Shown: positions 28,811 to 30,840 of the stretch, one piece after another | Layout of the letters: every line of letters starts with the position of its first letter | Position numbering within the stretch: position 1 is the first letter of the stretch | From: Parafrigoribacterium_A sp035571875 | GTDB lineage: Bacteria > Actinomycetota > Actinomycetes > Actinomycetales > Microbacteriaceae | Assembly (NCBI GenBank): GCA_035571875.1 | Contig: DATNBR010000061.1 | Location: 1-30,840 of the forward strand | Direction: 5' to 3' | Length of the DNA: 30,840 bases | The notes under the pieces: generated by a model | Told to the model about the DNA's origin: nothing | Seen by the model: the letters and a program-made list of their open reading frames with translations, nothing else | The model's database searches: none | Program-made: the position numbers and the translations under genes

Positions 28811-30811
28811 TCAATCAGAAAATGGCTCCGTGTCGTCGAAGCGCACTTTAAGTGTAGGCATCGGCGGCTGCCCTCCCGCACCGGCTGTTCGCTTGCGGCG
28901 GCTGGTGGCGTTGCGGATGACCTCGGCTCGCAGGGCGGCGGCCACCCGAGGGCCGGAGGCGTAATCAAACCGCACAATGGCCCGCACTCCCCCGGCCTCG
29001 GCGTCCACCGGTCCGAGCACGTCGATCGATGCCTCACTGCCCGCCGGTGCATCCTCCGAGATGCTCTGGAGCGCGGACTCGACCGCGCCGACGGAGCCGG
29101 AAATCGTGGCGACGCGTACGGCGGGGGGAAATCTCAGCGCTCGCCGATCCGCGAGTTCCTGTCGCACGTATTCCGGGAGCTTCCACGTCGCGAGGGCCGA
29201 GGCCAGTGCGCCGCCCACGCCCACGAGCACCGTGGTCGCACCGCGAGCGGCGAGGGCCGTGGCGTTGGACCACCAGCGCAGGCAGTCTTCGGCGACCCGC
29301 AGGCTTTCACGAGCGACCATCCGCTCGCCGTCCAGGAGCAACACAGCCGTGTAGCCGCCCTTCGCCACCGGTTCGGCACCCCTCGTTGCGATCACGAGGG
29401 TCGGTTCGTCACCAACGGAGAGCACGGGGCGCTCACCATCGGCGATGATGACCCGCACCCCCGGAAAGGCTCTCCCGAGGTCTTCGGCCGTGCGCGTCGC
29501 GCCCTGCCCAACCAGTCGGAGCCGGTGCCCACCACAGTTCTCGCAGTGCCATTCCGCGGCGAGGGCGCCACACCAGGTGCACGCTGGGGTTGATCTGGCG
29601 GACTTCAACCCGAGCGGCCCTTGGCAGCGCAGGCAGCGCGCGGCCTGTCCACAGTCCTGGCAGGCGAGCCGCGGAGCGTAACCGGGCCGGGCCACCTGGA
29701 CGAGAACCGGGCCATGCTCGAGAGCCGCTCTGGCCTCCTTCCACGCCGTCGACGGAATCCGCGCCCGTGCGGCCAGCGGGTCCTGAGCGGCCTGCTGCGC
29801 GGTCGGGATGACCTTCGGTGCGTAGCTGCGGACGGGCCGGACCGTACCGAGCCATCCGAGTTCGACGAGTCGCTCGACCTCGGAGCTGCGGGAATGGGCG
29901 AAGAAGAGAAGTGCGCACCCCTGCTGCTCCTGGCGCACGAGCGCGGCATCGCGAGAGTGCACGTAGGGACTCAGTGGTTCCGAGTGCAGTGGATCACCGT
30001 CGTCCCAGAGCGCAATCAGGCCGAGTCGGGCCGCAGGGGCGTAGACGACCGAACGATTGCCCACCACGACGAGAGCCCGCTCCTCGAGGCAGGCCAGCGT
30101 GGCACGGTACCGCTCGGGATTGGACTGCCGCGCATCCAGCCGCACGATTCGCTCCGGAGGCAGCACCGCGTTCAGCGCGGCGACGAGCTGCTCCTGGTCG
30201 CGGTAGTCGGGCACGCACAGGATCGCGGACTGTTCCTGTGCGAGCGACTCGCTCGCGGCGGCAGCCATCGCGATCGCCCATTCGCCCACCCACCTGCCAC
30301 CGAGAAGCTCGCTGACGAGCGGCGTGACCTCGACCGCGAGACGGGCGCTCTGCTCAATCGCGTCATGGAAGGCCTCGGGGGCGTAGCCGGGGGCATGTGT
30401 CGGGCTGATCGTCGGCAGCGGAGCGGCCTCGCCAGCCGCCGCTCGCTCCGCCAGCCACGCCTTCTCCACGCGCACCTGGCGCTTCGGGACGGCGAGTCTG
30501 ACGACATCGTTCGCCGTTCCCGCCGCGCGGTCCGCCACTCTTCGCGCGAGCGCCCAGACCTCCGGCGCAAGAATCGCGACCGGCGATACAACGGAGTCGA
30601 TCTCGCTGAGTGCGCCGGTGTAGTCGACGCTCGATGCCAGTTCGATGATGATGCCGTCGGCTATGCGATCGGCGGAACGAAGCGGAACGCGGACGCGCAC
30701 CCCCGGTCTCGCCTCGGCGGCGAACTGCGGCGGTACTCGGTAGTCGAACAGGCGATCGAGCTGAGGCAGGGATGAATCGACGAGCACCCGCGCGATGGAT
30801 GCCTCGGGCAT
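28811..30811 (-). CDS. priA: Primosomal protein N' PriA, helicase-degenerate actinobacterial form
   Basis: 666 residues. The N-terminal DNA-binding region (VDSSLPQLDRLFDYRVP, GVRVRVPL) and the eight zinc-binding cysteines (384, 387, 393, 396, 411, 414, 423, 426) are intact. The ATPase core is not: no GxxGxGKT P-loop is present at the expected place around residues 166-200, and the DEAH box is replaced by LWDDGD (269-273). Actinobacterial PriA proteins are known to lack detectable helicase motifs, so the role may be structural at restarted replication forks. The ATG at 30811 is bounded by an in-frame stop seven codons upstream, so it is the only start, though no ribosome binding site is visible. 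The gene leads the fmt-rsmB-rpe run. Confidence 0.9.
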   Translation of the reverse strand: MPEASIARVLVDSSLPQLDRLFDYRVPPQFAAEARPGVRVRVPLRSADRIADGIIIELASSVDYTGALSEIDSVVSPVAILAPEVWALARRVADRAAGTANDVVRLAVPKRQVRVEKAWLAERAAAGEAAPLPTISPTHAPGYAPEAFHDAIEQSARLAVEVTPLVSELLGGRWVGEWAIAMAAAASESLAQEQSAILCVPDYRDQEQLVAALNAVLPPERIVRLDARQSNPERYRATLACLEERALVVVGNRSVVYAPAARLGLIALWDDGDPLHSEPLSPYVHSRDAALVRQEQQGCALLFFAHSRSSEVERLVELGWLGTVRPVRSYAPKVIPTAQQAAQDPLAARARIPSTAWKEARAALEHGPVLVQVARPGYAPRLACQDCGQAARCLRCQGPLGLKSARSTPACTWCGALAAEWHCENCGGHRLRLVGQGATRTAEDLGRAFPGVRVIIADGERPVLSVGDEPTLVIATRGAEPVAKGGYTAVLLLDGERMVARESLRVAEDCLRWWSNATALAARGATTVLVGVGGALASALATWKLPEYVRQELADRRALRFPPAVRVATISGSVGAVESALQSISEDAPAGSEASIDVLGPVDAEAGGVRAIVRFDYASGPRVAAALRAEVIRNATSRRKRTAGAGGQPPMPTLKVRFDDTEPFSD

Positions 30812-30840
30812 GGCTAAAGCTTTGCTGCGCTACGCAGAGC

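Noticed and set aside
30812..30840. Last 29 bases of the window
   Set aside because: No gene, ribosome binding site or structure could be recognised in this short stretch.

Overview
The window looks like a chromosomal segment of a high-GC Gram-positive bacterium, most likely an actinobacterium of the Micrococcales and plausibly of the Microbacteriaceae. Three things point there. GC content is high throughout, with strong third-position G/C in the coding frames. The tryptophan operon carries two actinobacterial accessory membrane proteins (a Trp-operon-associated protein and an HGxxPAAW protein). PriA has lost its helicase motifs, as is usual in Actinobacteria. No tRNA, rRNA, insertion sequence, phage gene or CRISPR array was seen.

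The window has two halves, separated by a strong hairpin at 10042-10074. The left half (1 to about 10030) is a catabolic island. A leftward operon encodes homoprotocatechuate-type meta-cleavage enzymes: hpaE, hpaD, and a fumarylacetoacetate-hydrolase-family gene cut by the window edge. It is followed by single genes on alternating strands: a PuuD-like gamma-glutamyl hydrolase, a MarR regulator, a cytochrome P450, a GMP-synthase-like class I amidotransferase, a glutamine-synthetase-like gamma-glutamyl ligase, an acetoacetate-decarboxylase-family enzyme and an APC permease. Five copies of a 20-bp imperfect palindrome (eight invariant positions) sit in the intergenic promoter regions of this block, so it looks like one regulon, probably run by the resident MarR protein. 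The most interesting hypothesis is a gamma-glutamylation route that takes up an (aromatic) amine, masks it with glutamate, oxidises it, removes the glutamate and feeds the acid into homoprotocatechuate ring cleavage.

The right half (10093-30811) is housekeeping and lies entirely on the minus strand. Reading in the direction of transcription it is priA, fmt, rsmB, rpe, an FKBP isomerase, hisE, hisG, hisF, hisI, trpE, the Trp-associated membrane protein, the HGxxPAAW protein, trpC, trpB, trpA, then gltB, gltD and pyk. Spacing is very tight, with many 1-8 bp overlaps, so long cotranscribed units are likely. The trpA-gltB interval of 268 bp holds no lgt gene, although lgt often lies near here in Actinobacteria. 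It does contain a short glutamine-rich reading frame whose stop codon falls inside a hairpin, a possible leader for glutamate synthase.

All functional statements rest on reading motifs by eye. No database search was run. Operator, promoter and leader calls are predictions.
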